This document shows positions 9,075-21,525 of a DNA stretch of 55,324 bases, piece after piece. The notes beneath the pieces are model-generated. The model ran no database searches. It worked only from the letters and a program-made list of their open reading frames with translations, and was not told the DNA's origin. Every line of letters begins with the position of its first letter. The first letter of the stretch is position 1. Position numbers and translations under genes: made by a program. The stretch is from NCBI GenBank assembly GCA_027310665.1, contig DAIDAJ010000059.1, positions 1 through 55,324 of the forward strand, given 5' to 3'. Source of the stretch: Sideroxydans sp. (GTDB lineage Bacteria; Pseudomonadota; Gammaproteobacteria; Burkholderiales; Gallionellaceae).

Positions 9075-9571
9075 TAGAAACGTCCTTTTGTCTTGTAGAT
9101 GTAGTTGCTCATCTCGACGGTCTCGGTGTTCATGCGACGGACAATTCCATGGGTATGGCGCACGATACCGCGCATCACGTAATAGACAATCGCAGGTTGC
9201 GTGTTCAGCAGGGCCTCGAACTTTGAACGCTCCAGCAGCAGGACCTGGCAGTCGGTCTTGGCGACCACAGTGGCACTTATTTGCGAAACGTTGCCACCGG
9301 CAAAGGTGATGATGCCGGCCAAGTCTCCCGGCTGCAGCAGGTGCAACGTCGCTTGCTCGCCACCCAGCGTTGCGGTCGCCTCGACTTCGCCGCTGGCCAG
9401 AACGATCAGGGAATTCTTCAGCCGCTCCTCGCCTGGGCGCAGGAGGGCTTCACCGCTCTTGAATTCCTTGACTTCGAACAATTTTGCCAGGATCTCGATC
9501 TCGGCATCACGCAATTCTTCCGTCAGCGTCGAGTTGTTCAGTGTCTGCAAAACCAGGTTGCTTGTCGACAT
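9074..9571 (-). CDS. Stand-alone cyclic-nucleotide-binding-domain protein (Crp-like, no HTH)
   Basis: The 165-aa protein is one cNMP-binding beta-barrel (about residues 20-145) with the expected Gly pattern (VLASGEVEA, LQPGDLAGIITFAGG). After the C-helix there is no helix-turn-helix, and the protein ends within about 20 residues, so it is not a DNA-binding Crp/Fnr regulator. It may sense a nucleotide or act through a partner. The gene sits between secA (25 bp upstream) and argJ on the same strand. The ligand is not deducible. Confidence 0.85.
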   Translation of the reverse strand: MSTSNLVLQTLNNSTLTEELRDAEIEILAKLFEVKEFKSGEALLRPGEERLKNSLIVLASGEVEATATLGGEQATLHLLQPGDLAGIITFAGGNVSQISATVVAKTDCQVLLLERSKFEALLNTQPAIVYYVMRGIVRHTHGIVRRMNTETVEMSNYIYKTKGRF

Positions 9572-9596
9572 ATCCTTCTCCCAGAGTTTGGTGTGT

Positions 9597-12311
<2,715 letters not shown>

Positions 12312-12344
12312 GCTGTTATTTTCTTATGCTGCCGTTACAAACAA

Positions 12345-12376
12345 ATAAAAAAGGGTGAGGCACACACCTCACCCTT
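12345..12376 (-). terminator. Rho-independent terminator of the M23 peptidase gene
   Basis: A perfect 10-bp stem, AAGGGTGAGG (12351-12360) with CCTCACCCTT (12367-12376), has a 6-base loop. On the minus strand it is followed by TTTTTTATTTG. It lies between the peptidase stop and the secA start and should separate the two transcripts. Confidence 0.9.
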
Positions 12377-12393
12377 CTGCAAAACCTGAACGG

Positions 12394-13317
12394 TCAACTC
12401 CTGGCTTTTTCCAGGAAGCGTACCGGGTTCTGGGCGATGCCCTTGTATCTCACTTCAAAATGCAGATGAGGGCCGGTTGACCTGCCAGTACTTCCTGACA
12501 AAGCAATCTCATCCCCGCGCCGAACCATCTGCCCGACTTTGACCAGCAGCCTGGATGCATGCGCATAACGCGTAACGACCTCATTGCCGTGGTCTATCTC
12601 AACCATATTACCATACTGCGGATGAGTATCCGCATACACCACCACCCCTGCCGCCGAGGCATGAATCGGCGTGCCTTCGGGAACCATGTAATCCACGCCT
12701 TCGTGCATGGCATTCTTGCCGGTGAAAGGGTCGATACGCCAGCCGAAATTGGAGGAATACCAGACTTCATTGATGGGAGGGACCGAAGGCAACAGTTTTC
12801 TGCTCAACTTGTCCTGCATTAACAGCGTCTCCAGCGCCACCAGCTTGTCGCTACGGTCGCTCAGCAGCGCATTCAAGTCTGCCATCTGTTGTTCCATGCT
12901 CGACATGGAGACCTGTTGCTGCAGCGTTGATGGCAGGTAAGGCCCCCCTTGCGCGGGCGGCTTGTCAAAAGAAAACTCTTCCGGCTTCATGCCACTCAAC
13001 TTTGCCAGACGCGCGCCCAAGCCATTCAGCCGCAACACCTGTGCCTGCATCTGCCCCAGTCGCATGGCCAGGGTATCCAGACTCTTGTGCATGAAGGTTT
13101 CCTGCTTTTGCTGCTCATCCTGTTGTGCACTGGCCATCCAGGCACGCAATTCGTTGCTCATCATGCCGGGCTGGAAGCGCACAATGGCGTATTGAGCGGC
13201 CAACACGGCCGCGACGAATAACAGCGCGGCCAACATTGCCAGAATAACAAGATGCGTTCCAGTCAGCGAAATGCTCCGGGCTTTTGCAAACCGGTTGGAA
13301 ACTAGAATAATATTCAC
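12394..13317 (-). CDS. M23 (LytM-type) metallopeptidase, membrane-anchored
   Basis: The protein is 307 aa with one N-terminal membrane helix (about residues 22-44). A helical/coiled-coil region follows (about 60-175), then a C-terminal LytM domain. Zinc ligands are visible as HEGVDY (first His and Asp) and HLHFEV (HxH), so the domain should be an active peptidoglycan endopeptidase rather than an EnvC-like inactive form. The domain faces the periplasm. In many betaproteobacteria this gene precedes secA, as here. It is divergent from dciA with only 37 bp between starts, so the promoters must overlap. Confidence 0.92.
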   Translation of the reverse strand: MNIILVSNRFAKARSISLTGTHLVILAMLAALLFVAAVLAAQYAIVRFQPGMMSNELRAWMASAQQDEQQKQETFMHKSLDTLAMRLGQMQAQVLRLNGLGARLAKLSGMKPEEFSFDKPPAQGGPYLPSTLQQQVSMSSMEQQMADLNALLSDRSDKLVALETLLMQDKLSRKLLPSVPPINEVWYSSNFGWRIDPFTGKNAMHEGVDYMVPEGTPIHASAAGVVVYADTHPQYGNMVEIDHGNEVVTRYAHASRLLVKVGQMVRRGDEIALSGSTGRSTGPHLHFEVRYKGIAQNPVRFLEKARS

Positions 13318-13354
13318 GCAACCCCCTTTTTGATGCGATTCCTGTGAACCTACT

Positions 13355-13774
13355 GTGCCGTCCCGTCTGAACGCCTATTTGGCCTCCAATCAAGAATTAC
13401 GGCAACTTTCGAGCAAAGCGAAGCAACTTGCCGCCTTGCAAAGACACTATGAAGCCATCGCCCCGCCCAATCTGACTCGCAACAGCCTGATATTACGGCT
13501 TCATCAGCAAACGATGGTCATCGCTGCGAATAACGGCGCGGTTGCTTCCAAGCTGCGCCAGATGTCCGCGGAACTCATTTCCCTTTTTCAAGCAAGGGCA
13601 TGCGAGGTTACTGTAATTCAAATCCGGGTGCAAGTCACGGCCCCTCCCCGCATCATGCCTTCCGAACCGCGCAAATTGGGTAAATCGGCTCGCGAGGCCT
13701 TGAACAAACTGGATGAAAATCTGGCCGAATCACCCCTCAAATCAGCTTTAAGGCGGCTAATTAAGCAAGTTTAG
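13355..13774 (+). CDS. dciA: DciA-like protein (DUF721)
   Basis: The 139-aa protein belongs to the DUF721/DciA family. DciA proteins help load the replicative helicase DnaB in bacteria that lack DnaC. An N-terminal KH-like fold is suggested by the pattern LILRLHQQTMVIAANNGAVA followed by KLRQMSAELI. A basic tail follows. The start is a GTG. Its stop lies one base from the stop of the convergent 65-aa gene. The conserved place near secA and lpxC supports the call. Confidence 0.85.
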   Translation: MPSRLNAYLASNQELRQLSSKAKQLAALQRHYEAIAPPNLTRNSLILRLHQQTMVIAANNGAVASKLRQMSAELISLFQARACEVTVIQIRVQVTAPPRIMPSEPRKLGKSAREALNKLDENLAESPLKSALRRLIKQV

Positions 13775-13775
13775 C

Positions 13776-13973
13776 TTAGACCAGCACCCGCCAGGCAACC
13801 AGTCCATAGCGTTCGAGCAGGTACAAGGCACCGAACACCATCAGGACATAGCCCATGAAAAGCACCACTTGCCGTATGAAGCGGGGATAACGCGGATCGC
13901 GCGTGACCAGATACAAGGCGGCGGATGAGACGATCAGCAGTATGGAGAGCAATAAAGCGAAGCGGATGAGCAT
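13776..13973 (-). CDS. Small two-helix membrane protein, unknown
   Basis: The 65-aa product has two hydrophobic helices (about residues 4-22 and 36-55) joined by a basic loop, TRDPRYPRFIRQ. I recognise no characterised family. It starts 13 bp after the lpxC stop in the same direction and so is probably the last gene of the lpxC transcript. Position and amino acid pattern make a real gene likely; no function can be given. Confidence 0.7.
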   Translation of the reverse strand: MLIRFALLLSILLIVSSAALYLVTRDPRYPRFIRQVVLFMGYVLMVFGALYLLERYGLVAWRVLV

Positions 13974-13986
13974 CGCTGCCGCCGAA

Positions 13987-14898
13987 TCAGGCCGCCTGTA
14001 GCTGCAGGCGCAGGAAATCGGGAGCCTCTTCCGGTTTTTCGAACGTAATGAATTCCCATGCCGTTTCGTCGGCCAACAAGGCCCGGCACAGGGCGTTATT
14101 CAAGGCGTGGCCGGACTTGTAACCGGAAAACGCACCGATCAATGGATGTCCGAGCAGGTAAAGGTCGCCAATGGCGTCCAGCACCTTGTGTTTGACGAAT
14201 TCGTCTTCAAAACGCAGACCATCCGGGTTGATGACGCGATATTCGTCCATCACGATGGCGTTATCCAAGCTCCCGCCCAGTGCCAGTCCCTGCGAGCGCA
14301 TGTATTCGACTTCCTGCATAAAACCGAAGGTACGGGCGCGGCTCACTTCCTTTATATAGGAGTGCTCCCCCAGATCGACCGTCACATTCTGTTTGGTATT
14401 GGCGAACACGGGGTGGGCGAAATTGATGGTGAAGTTCAGTTTGTAGCCGTTATAGGGCTCAAAACGCACCCATTTGTCGCCATCCTTCACTTCCACCGTT
14501 TTTTTAATCCGGATAAATTTCTTGGCAGCAGTCTGTTCGACGATGCCTGCCGACTGCAGCAGGAATATGAATGTCCCCGCACTGCCGTCCATGATGGGCA
14601 ATTCGGAACTGGTCAACTCGACGATTGCATTGTCGATACCAAGTCCTGCCAAAGCCGACATAAGATGCTCCACAGTCGCCACACGGGCGCCATGCGCTTC
14701 CAGGCAAGTGGAGAGCCGCGTGTCGTGAACCGCATGTGCCTCGGCACGAATATCCCCGGAATTCGGCAAATCAACACGCCGGAACACGATGCCGCTGTCG
14801 ATGGCAGCCGGACGCAAGGTCAGATAGACCTTTTCGCCGGTGTGCAGACCGACGCCTGTCGCCTGCACCATCGTTTTCAATGTGCGTTGCTTGACCAT
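13987..14898 (-). CDS. lpxC: UDP-3-O-acyl-N-acetylglucosamine deacetylase LpxC
   Basis: LpxC is the zinc enzyme of the committed step in lipid A synthesis. The product is 303 aa, full length. It starts [20 protein letters not shown], the standard N-terminus. The zinc-ligand regions are [15 protein letters not shown] (His near residue 78) and [20 protein letters not shown] (His and Asp near 237-241), with the following conserved His in KSGHALNN. It ends the dcw cluster after ftsZ, from which it is separated by a repeat-bearing gap of about 126 bp. Confidence 0.98.
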   Translation of the reverse strand: MVKQRTLKTMVQATGVGLHTGEKVYLTLRPAAIDSGIVFRRVDLPNSGDIRAEAHAVHDTRLSTCLEAHGARVATVEHLMSALAGLGIDNAIVELTSSELPIMDGSAGTFIFLLQSAGIVEQTAAKKFIRIKKTVEVKDGDKWVRFEPYNGYKLNFTINFAHPVFANTKQNVTVDLGEHSYIKEVSRARTFGFMQEVEYMRSQGLALGGSLDNAIVMDEYRVINPDGLRFEDEFVKHKVLDAIGDLYLLGHPLIGAFSGYKSGHALNNALCRALLADETAWEFITFEKPEEAPDFLRLQLQAA

Positions 14899-14948
14899 TT
14901 GACCTGACCTGACAAAACAGATTCGAAGTTTAACATAGCCCTAAGGCA

Positions 14949-15024
14949 GGATTCGGGAACCGGGAGTTGGGATTTTGCACGAACGCTCCCTGCAAACCCT
15001 AAATCCAAAATCCTGATTCCTGCC
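14949..15024. repeat. Degenerate GGATTNG heptamer repeats between ftsZ and lpxC
   Basis: Heptamers GGATTCG, GGAACCG, GGAGTTG and GGATTTT follow each other directly at 14950-14977. Partly complementary AATCC units lie at 15002-15024. The ends TAAGGCAGGA (14942-14951) and TCCTGCCTTA (15018-15027) are inverted copies, so the gap can fold into one long hairpin that reaches the ftsZ stop. Similar heptamers occur inside murB and murF. Confidence 0.65.
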
Positions 15025-16182
15025 TTAATCCGCCTGTTTGCGCAGGAACGACGGGATATCGAGCGGATCGACGCCGGATTGCTTCATCGCTTCCACTGCT
15101 TCGCGATGGCGCCCGGTACGGATCACTGCCGGCATGTCCAGTTCGTTGTAGTTCACCATCGGCGCATCATGCGTTCCGGTGCGCTGTTGTTTCTCGTACG
15201 CCAGAACCGGCTTGGGCTGCTTGCGTGCCATAGGAACGCCCAGACCGGTAGCCACGATCGTCACGCGCATCTCGTCGCCCATCGCCTCATCGAACACGGA
15301 GCCGACGATCACCGTCGCCTCTTGCGCCGCAAACTGGAAGCAGTTCATCACCTCGTGCAGCTCTTCCAGCGTCAGGCTGCTGCTGGAAGTGATGTTGACC
15401 AGCACGCCACGCGCACCGGAAAGATCCACATCCTCCAGCAAGGGGCTGGCGATGGCCTGTTCTGCGGCGCGGCGCGCGCGGCCTTCGCCAGCGGCGGAAG
15501 CGGCACCCATCATCGCCATGCCGTTCTCCGACATCAGCGTGCACACGTCGGCAAAATCCACGTTGACCATGCCCGGCACGTTGATCACTTCGGCGATCCC
15601 GGCCACTGCTCCCTGCAGCACACCATTGGCCGCCTTGAAGGCTTCCGGCAACGTCGTCTTGCCGCCCAGCACTTCCATCAGCTTGGCATTCGGCACGATG
15701 ATCAGGGAATCGACATATGCGGCCAGTTCCTCGATGCCGCTCTGTGCCAGCGTCATGCGCTTGCCTTCGAACACGAATGGTTTGGTGACTACCGCAACGG
15801 TCAGGATGCCGAGTTCCTTGGCCACCTGCGCCACGATCGGGGCCGCGCCTGTTCCCGTCCCGCCCCCCATGCCGGCCGTGATGAACACCATGTTTGCGCC
15901 GCTGATGATCTCGGAGATGCGCTCGCGGTCTTCGATCGCCGCGGCCTGTCCGATCTCCGGCTTGGCTCCCGCACCCAGCCCTTTGGTCAGGGTCGCACCG
16001 ATCTGCAGTTGCACACGCGCCTTGCTGCGGCGCAGCGCCTGTGCATCGGTGTTGATGACGATGAATTCAACCCCCTGCACTCCCTGATTGATCATGTGAT
16101 CGACTGCATTTCCGCCGCAGCCACCCACTCCCACCACCTTGATCACTGCGCCTTGCGGCTGAGCATCCATTAGTTCAAACAT
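15025..16182 (-). CDS. ftsZ: Cell division GTPase FtsZ
   Basis: FtsZ polymerises into the Z-ring. The product is 385 aa. The tubulin signature is present as MGGGTGTGAAPIVA (about residues 104-117), with GVGGCGGNAVDHM near the N-terminus. The short conserved tail DIPSFLRKQAD at the end is the FtsA/ZipA-binding peptide. GGAG lies about 8 bases before the ATG. It lies 45 bp downstream of ftsA in the usual ftsQ-ftsA-ftsZ order. Confidence 0.98.
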   Translation of the reverse strand: MFELMDAQPQGAVIKVVGVGGCGGNAVDHMINQGVQGVEFIVINTDAQALRRSKARVQLQIGATLTKGLGAGAKPEIGQAAAIEDRERISEIISGANMVFITAGMGGGTGTGAAPIVAQVAKELGILTVAVVTKPFVFEGKRMTLAQSGIEELAAYVDSLIIVPNAKLMEVLGGKTTLPEAFKAANGVLQGAVAGIAEVINVPGMVNVDFADVCTLMSENGMAMMGAASAAGEGRARRAAEQAIASPLLEDVDLSGARGVLVNITSSSSLTLEELHEVMNCFQFAAQEATVIVGSVFDEAMGDEMRVTIVATGLGVPMARKQPKPVLAYEKQQRTGTHDAPMVNYNELDMPAVIRTGRHREAVEAMKQSGVDPLDIPSFLRKQAD

Positions 16183-16227
16183 GTTTTTCTCCTTTTCTAA
16201 ATTGCAAACCGACCCTGAACCAAACTG

Positions 16228-17463
16228 CTAAAAATTGCGTTGAAACCACGTCTTCATACTCGCCATCACATCGCCGAACGATCCCGAATTAACGCGCGAC
16301 ACTTCGTCGCGCTTGTGCTGCTCCAGCCCGTACAACAGCAAACCGACTCCCGTCGCGTAGCGCGGCGTTTTCACTACATCCGACAAGCCCCCGATGTTGC
16401 GCGGCACGCCCATGCGTACCGGCATATGGAATATCTCCTCGCCCAGCTCGACCATGCCTTGCATGGCGCTGCTGCCGCCGGTGATCACCACGCCGGAAGA
16501 CAACAGATCCTCGAATCCGCTGCGGCGCAGCTCCTGCTGCACCAGCGAATACAGTTCTTCGACGCGAGGCTCGATCACTTCCGCCAGTGTTTGCCGCGAC
16601 AACATGCGCGCGCTGCGTTCGCCCACGCCGGGCACCTCGATCGGCGCATCGTTCGCCAGCTGGCGCAAGGCGCAGCCGTATTTGATCTTGATGTCCTCGG
16701 CGTCCTTGGTCGGCGTGCGCAGGGCCATCGCGATGTCGTTGGTGATCTGGTCGCCCGCGATGGGAATCACCGCCGTGTGGCGGATCGCGCCGTTGGTGAA
16801 GATCGCCACATCGGTCGTGCCGCCGCCGATATCCACCAGACACACCCCAAGTTCCCTTTCATCGTCCGCCAGCACCGCTTTGCTCGATGCCAGCGGCTGC
16901 AGGATCATTTCGTTCACTTCCAGGCCGCACCGGTGGATGCACTTCAGGATGTTCTGCACTGCTGCCACTGCCCCGGTGACGATATGCACCTCCACCTCGA
17001 GACGCATGCCGCTCATGCCCAGCGGCTTCTTGATACCGCCCTGCCCGTCGATGCTGAATTCCTGTTCCAGGATATGCAGGATCTGCTGGTCGCCCGGCAG
17101 GCTGATCGAGCTTGCCGTCTCCACTGCCCGCACCACATCGGTGTGCGCCACTTCCTTGTCCTTGATCTTGATCATGCCGTTGGCGTTCGAGCTGCGGATA
17201 TGGCTGCCCGCGATACCGGTATAGACCTCGCGTATCTTGCAGTCCGCCATCAGCTCCGCTTCTTCCAGCGCGCGCTGGATGGCACCCACTGTGGCATCGA
17301 TGTTCACCACCATGCCTTTTTTCATGCCTGACGATTGGTGCATGCCCGCACCGATCACTTCCAGCGTGCCTTCCGGCCTGATCTCGGCGACGATGCACGC
17401 GATCTTCGACGTGCCGATGTCCAGCGCCACGATCAAATTCTTGTTCTCTCTGTTCTTGCTCAT
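16228..17463 (-). CDS. ftsA: Cell division protein FtsA
   Basis: FtsA is the actin-like membrane tether of FtsZ. The product is 411 aa. Actin-fold motifs are visible: IVALDIGTSKIACIVAE (phosphate 1), CLVDIGGGTTDVAIF (phosphate 2) and VVITGGSSAMQGM (adenosine). The C-terminus MASMKTWFQRNF fits the amphipathic membrane-targeting helix. Downstream of ftsQ by 21 bp, same strand. Confidence 0.98.
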   Translation of the reverse strand: MSKNRENKNLIVALDIGTSKIACIVAEIRPEGTLEVIGAGMHQSSGMKKGMVVNIDATVGAIQRALEEAELMADCKIREVYTGIAGSHIRSSNANGMIKIKDKEVAHTDVVRAVETASSISLPGDQQILHILEQEFSIDGQGGIKKPLGMSGMRLEVEVHIVTGAVAAVQNILKCIHRCGLEVNEMILQPLASSKAVLADDERELGVCLVDIGGGTTDVAIFTNGAIRHTAVIPIAGDQITNDIAMALRTPTKDAEDIKIKYGCALRQLANDAPIEVPGVGERSARMLSRQTLAEVIEPRVEELYSLVQQELRRSGFEDLLSSGVVITGGSSAMQGMVELGEEIFHMPVRMGVPRNIGGLSDVVKTPRYATGVGLLLYGLEQHKRDEVSRVNSGSFGDVMASMKTWFQRNF

Positions 17464-17484
17464 CGCTTTCCCCTTGCTGCCATT

Positions 17485-18189
17485 TCAAACATTGCCGCCC
17501 GGCAGATATGCCGCGAACCCGTTGCGATACCTCAGATCCACATGGCTTGCCGGCCGCGCCAATGCGGCCAGACTGTACGGGTATACCTTGACGAAGCGCG
17601 CCATCCGTTCCTGCATCTCTTCCCGCCCCAACTCCAGCACCATGCCCTTGTCCAGTCTCACCTGCCATGCGTAACGCGGCGAAAGACTTATCTGCGCGAT
17701 CTGCTGGTGCAACGGCTGCAGTGCGGCATTCAGGTCGGCGTACATCTGCGCTACCTGCGCCGAGGTGTCCGGCTGACCGATGAAGATCGGCAACACCTGG
17801 TCTGTCGCTGCCGAAAAGACCTCGCCGTGCGTATTCACCAGTGAAGTGCCATTCCAGCGGGCCAGGGCGACCTGTTCTTCCACTTCCACTTCCAGGCTCC
17901 ACGGAAACTTGCGCCGCACGCTCACTTTGCGCACCCAGGGCAACTTCTCGAATGCCTGCCGCGTCGATTCCAGATCGACGGTGAAGAAGTTTCCGCTCAC
18001 CTGCTCATGCACCACTTTCTCCATCAGCTCGGGTGAAACGCGCTGCGGGACCGCAGTCAGTTCCACGGCGCGCAGGGGAAACACCGGCAGGCGCAGCACA
18101 TAGCGTGCCGTGCCATAGAGCACCAGCGCGAAGCTGATGCCGAACAGCAGGTTCGCGATGCCGCGCAGCAGTGGTGTGTTATCCCACAT
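17485..18189 (-). CDS. ftsQ: Cell division protein FtsQ
   Basis: FtsQ is the bitopic divisome scaffold that binds FtsB/FtsL. The product is 234 aa with a short cytoplasmic N-terminus and one membrane helix (about residues 12-32). A POTRA domain (about 37-105) with [12 protein letters not shown] and [17 protein letters not shown] is followed by the FtsQ domain ending in [15 protein letters not shown]. The start overlaps the ddl stop by 11 bp. Confidence 0.97.
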   Translation of the reverse strand: MWDNTPLLRGIANLLFGISFALVLYGTARYVLRLPVFPLRAVELTAVPQRVSPELMEKVVHEQVSGNFFTVDLESTRQAFEKLPWVRKVSVRRKFPWSLEVEVEEQVALARWNGTSLVNTHGEVFSAATDQVLPIFIGQPDTSAQVAQMYADLNAALQPLHQQIAQISLSPRYAWQVRLDKGMVLELGREEMQERMARFVKVYPYSLAALARPASHVDLRYRNGFAAYLPGGNV

Positions 18190-19090
18190 GTGCCCCCTCC
18201 AGTATCCGGATCACCAACTGCTCGAAATCGATGCCTGCCTGTCGCGCTGCCATCGGCACCAGGCTGTGGTCGGTCATGCCCGGCGATGTGTTTGCCTCCA
18301 GCAGATAGGCCTTGCCGTCCTCTCCGCGCAGGAAGTCCACGCGCCCCCAGCCCTGCCCGCCGATGAGCGCGAACGCCAGTTGAGCCAAGTGCTGCATCTC
18401 GCCCTCTTGTTCCGCAGTCAGGCCGCATGGGCACAGATACCTTGTATCGTCGCGCAGGTACTTGGCCTCGTAATCGTAAAACTCGTTCGCCGGCTCGATC
18501 TTGATGACCGGTAAAGCACGGCCGTTCAGGATCGCAACGGTGTATTCACCGCCCCCGATGAACCGTTCGGCCAGCACCAGACTGTCGTATTTGGCCGCTT
18601 CCGCGTACGCAGCCTGCAAATCTTCGGCACGTTTCACTTTGGTGATACCCACGCTCGACCCTTCGTTTGCGGGCTTCACGAAAAGCGGCAAGCCGAGACG
18701 CTGCACAACTCCGTTCCAGTCGCTGCGCCCGGTGAGCATTTCATAATCCGGAATGGGCAAGCCTGCGGCCTGCCATACCAGCTTGGTGCGCCATTTGTCC
18801 ATCGCGAGTGCCGAAGCCAGCACACCGCTGCCGGTATAGGGGATATTCATCAGCTCCAGTGCGCCCTGCACCGTTCCGTCTTCGCCAAAGCGTCCGTGCA
18901 GCGCAATGAACACGCGGTTGAAATTTTCGTCCCGCAAGGCATGCAGGTCGCGTGTCTCCGGATCGAACCCATGTGCATCCACACCACTTTTCTGCAATGC
19001 AGCCAATACCGCCGCACCGCTCTTCAACGATACCTCGCGCTCTGCGGAACGCCCGCCGAACAGAACGGCCACTTTTCCAAAATTCTTCAA
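18179..19090 (-). CDS. ddl: D-alanine--D-alanine ligase
   Basis: Ddl makes the D-Ala-D-Ala dipeptide added by MurF. The product is 303 aa with the ATP-grasp fold. Visible are [19 protein letters not shown] at the N-terminus, [16 protein letters not shown] (ATP and substrate loop) and [20 protein letters not shown] near the C-terminus (Mg ligands). The apparent start is TTG at 19090, which overlaps the murB stop (TTGA). A GTG seven codons later is an alternative. The non-ATG start may lower its translation relative to neighbours. Confidence 0.96.
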   Translation of the reverse strand: MKNFGKVAVLFGGRSAEREVSLKSGAAVLAALQKSGVDAHGFDPETRDLHALRDENFNRVFIALHGRFGEDGTVQGALELMNIPYTGSGVLASALAMDKWRTKLVWQAAGLPIPDYEMLTGRSDWNGVVQRLGLPLFVKPANEGSSVGITKVKRAEDLQAAYAEAAKYDSLVLAERFIGGGEYTVAILNGRALPVIKIEPANEFYDYEAKYLRDDTRYLCPCGLTAEQEGEMQHLAQLAFALIGGQGWGRVDFLRGEDGKAYLLEANTSPGMTDHSLVPMAARQAGIDFEQLVIRILEGAHVG

Positions 19091-20076
19091 GCTCGCTCTC
19101 CGATGATTCTCACCTCGGGATGCAATCGCACCCCTGTCCTTGATTCAACCGTCGCCCGTACATCCTCGATCAGATCCTCGATATCCGTTGCAGTCGCCTT
19201 GTCCACGTTCACGATGAAATTGGCATGCTTCTCCGATACCTGGGCGCCGCCGATGCGCCTGCCTTTCAGGCCGCAACCCTCGATCAATTTCGCCGCATGG
19301 TTGCCCGGCGGGTTGCGGAATACCGAACCGGCGTTCGGCAACTGCAAGGGCTGGCTGGCGCTGCGTTTTTCCATCAATGCCTTGATCTCCCGGCGCGCCA
19401 CTTCGACATCGCCTGTTTCCAGCTTCAGCCAGGCGCCAACAAAAAATTCATCGCAGGTCTCGGGATGCGGGATACAGGATTCAGTAACACCCTCCGCACT
19501 CCGAACCCCATCCTGTATCCCGTATCCCGTATCCCGTATCCTTCTCACAGATCGATACCCGATCTCATATTCCTGAGGCGTGCGTTCCAGCAGCTCACCG
19601 CGACGCTTCAGCACCTGTACGCGCCGCACTTTCTGCCATGTCTCGCCGCCGTAGCAGCCGGCATTCATCGCCAGCATGCCGCCAAGCGTGCCCGGGATGC
19701 CCACGAAGAATTCCGCGCCGCACAGATTGTTCGTCGCCGCGAAGCGCGCGAGCTTTGCCCCCGGCACACCTGCCTGCGCATAGATGTATTCGCCTTCCAT
19801 GCGCAATTCGGTCAGTGCACCCACCATCAACAACACCGTCCCGCGAAATCCCCCCTCCCGAACCAGCAAATTGCTGCCAAGACCGACTGCAATCAGCGGC
19901 TCGCTTGCCGGCGTTTGCCGCAAGAAACGCTGCAGGTCCGCAAGGTCGGCCGGCTGGTACAAGCGCTGCGCCGCACCGCCCGCGCGCCAGCTCACGTGGC
20001 GAGACATGGGCTCGTCGTGAAGCAGCTCTCCCCGCAATCCCTCCGCATTGAACTTTTTCGGTTCGCTCATATTCAT
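19087..20076 (-). CDS. murB: UDP-N-acetylenolpyruvoylglucosamine reductase MurB (with in-frame insertion)
   Basis: MurB is the FAD enzyme that reduces enolpyruvyl-UDP-GlcNAc to UDP-MurNAc. The product is 329 aa, about 30 longer than usual for this type. The FAD domain shows [19 protein letters not shown], and the active-site region shows [20 protein letters not shown] (catalytic Ser replaced by this type I loop pattern). The extra residues lie at about 178-207, after YEIGYRSVR. They are encoded by heptamer repeats that form an inverted pair, so they look like an inserted repeat that kept the frame. The ATG overlaps the murC stop (ATGA). Confidence 0.95.
   Translation of the reverse strand: MNMSEPKKFNAEGLRGELLHDEPMSRHVSWRAGGAAQRLYQPADLADLQRFLRQTPASEPLIAVGLGSNLLVREGGFRGTVLLMVGALTELRMEGEYIYAQAGVPGAKLARFAATNNLCGAEFFVGIPGTLGGMLAMNAGCYGGETWQKVRRVQVLKRRGELLERTPQEYEIGYRSVRRIRDTGYGIQDGVRSAEGVTESCIPHPETCDEFFVGAWLKLETGDVEVARREIKALMEKRSASQPLQLPNAGSVFRNPPGNHAAKLIEGCGLKGRRIGGAQVSEKHANFIVNVDKATATDIEDLIEDVRATVESRTGVRLHPEVRIIGERA
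19461..19542. repeat. Palindromic heptamer repeat inserted in murB
   Basis: The left arm 19461-19480 and right arm 19510-19529 are inverted copies with one mismatch in 20. The right arm continues as TCCCGTA heptamers to 19542. The loop is 29 bases. The element is read through in frame by murB. Confidence 0.85.
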
Positions 20077-21491
20077 TTTTGCGCCAACTGCTTCACGAGA
20101 TTCGGCACGCCGCCGATGGAGCCTGCACCCATGGTCAGCACCACATCGCCGTCGCGCGCCATCTGCAGGATCGTCTGCGGCATGTCGGCGATCTGTTCAA
20201 CGAACACGGCTTCGCTCTGTCCCGCCACGCGCAAGGCATGCATCAGGGCGCGCCCGTCTGCACCCACAATGGGTGCTTCGCCTGCAGCATAGATATCGCC
20301 CAATGCCAGCGCATCCACGCCGGACAGGACTTTGACGAAGTCCTCGAACAGGTCGCGCGTTCTCGTATAGCGATGCGGCTGAAAGGCAAGCAGCAGGCGC
20401 TTGCCGGGGAAGGCACCGCGCACGGCAGCGATGGTCGCTTTCATTTCCACGGGGTGATGCCCGTAGTCATCGATCAAGGTGAACGTGCCGCCCGATGCCA
20501 GCGGAATTTCTCCGTAGCGCTGCATGCGGCGCCCCACGCCTTCGAACTCGACCAGCGCGGCGACGATGGCGGACGGCGTCACGCCGACTTCCAGGCCGAC
20601 TGCGATGGCCGCCAGTGCGTTAAGGACGTTGTGCACTCCGGCAAGATTGAGCGTGATATCCAAGTCCAGCGGCTTGCCCTCGAATATGCATTTCTCGTCA
20701 TGCCGGCATTCCGCAGTGAAGCGCATCCGCCCGTTCTCGTGGCGGACATCCACTGCGCGGATCTGCGCATCCTCCCCCAGGCCATAGGTCGTGATCGGTT
20801 TGCTGATACGAGGCAGGATCTCGCGGACATTTTCGTCGTCAACGCAAAGTATGGCCCGGCCATAGAATGGCAGGCGCTCGACGAAATCCACGAATGCCTG
20901 CTTCAGTTTGCCGATATCGTGGCCGTAGGTTTCCATGTGATCGGCGTCGATGTTGGTGACCACGGCCAGGATCGGAGTGAGATACAAAAAGGAGGCGTCG
21001 GACTCGTCCGCTTCGGCGACGATGAATTCTCCCGTCCCTAGGCGCGCGTTGGCACCGCTGCTGTTGAGGCGGCCGCCGATGACGAAGGTCGGGTCGTAGC
21101 CGCCTTTCGCCAATACGCTGGTCACGAGCGACGTGGTGGTGGTCTTGCCGTGCGTCCCCGCCACCGCGATGCCCTGGCGCAGGCGCATTAATTCCGCCAG
21201 CATCACCGCCCGCGGCACGATGGGGATACGCTGCTCGCGTGCCGCCACCACTTCCGGGTTGTCCGCTTTCACCGCAGTGGATACCACGACCGCGTCGGCG
21301 TCGCGCAAATTCGTCGCGTCGTGGCCGTGATGGATGATCGCACCCAAGGTCTGCAAGCGCTGTGTGACCGCACTGTCGGCGAGATCGGAACCGCTCACCT
21401 TGAAGCCCAGGTTGAGCAATACCTCGGCGATACCGTTCATGCCGGAACCGCCGATGCCGACAAAATGAATATGTTTGATCTTGTGTTTCAT
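20073..21491 (-). CDS. murC: UDP-N-acetylmuramate--L-alanine ligase MurC
   Basis: MurC adds L-Ala to UDP-MurNAc. The product is 472 aa. It begins with a short basic stretch, then [20 protein letters not shown]. The ATP loop is [18 protein letters not shown] near residue 118, and the central domain has DEYGHHP-type [15 protein letters not shown]. The ATG at 21491 is chosen since it gives the normal N-terminus; longer in-frame starts run back into murG. It lies 34 bp downstream of murG, and its stop overlaps the murB start. Confidence 0.97.
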   Translation of the reverse strand: MKHKIKHIHFVGIGGSGMNGIAEVLLNLGFKVSGSDLADSAVTQRLQTLGAIIHHGHDATNLRDADAVVVSTAVKADNPEVVAAREQRIPIVPRAVMLAELMRLRQGIAVAGTHGKTTTTSLVTSVLAKGGYDPTFVIGGRLNSSGANARLGTGEFIVAEADESDASFLYLTPILAVVTNIDADHMETYGHDIGKLKQAFVDFVERLPFYGRAILCVDDENVREILPRISKPITTYGLGEDAQIRAVDVRHENGRMRFTAECRHDEKCIFEGKPLDLDITLNLAGVHNVLNALAAIAVGLEVGVTPSAIVAALVEFEGVGRRMQRYGEIPLASGGTFTLIDDYGHHPVEMKATIAAVRGAFPGKRLLLAFQPHRYTRTRDLFEDFVKVLSGVDALALGDIYAAGEAPIVGADGRALMHALRVAGQSEAVFVEQIADMPQTILQMARDGDVVLTMGAGSIGGVPNLVKQLAQK

Positions 21492-21525
21492 CCGCGCCGC
21501 CTCGTCACTTTCCGCATGCCGCTGC

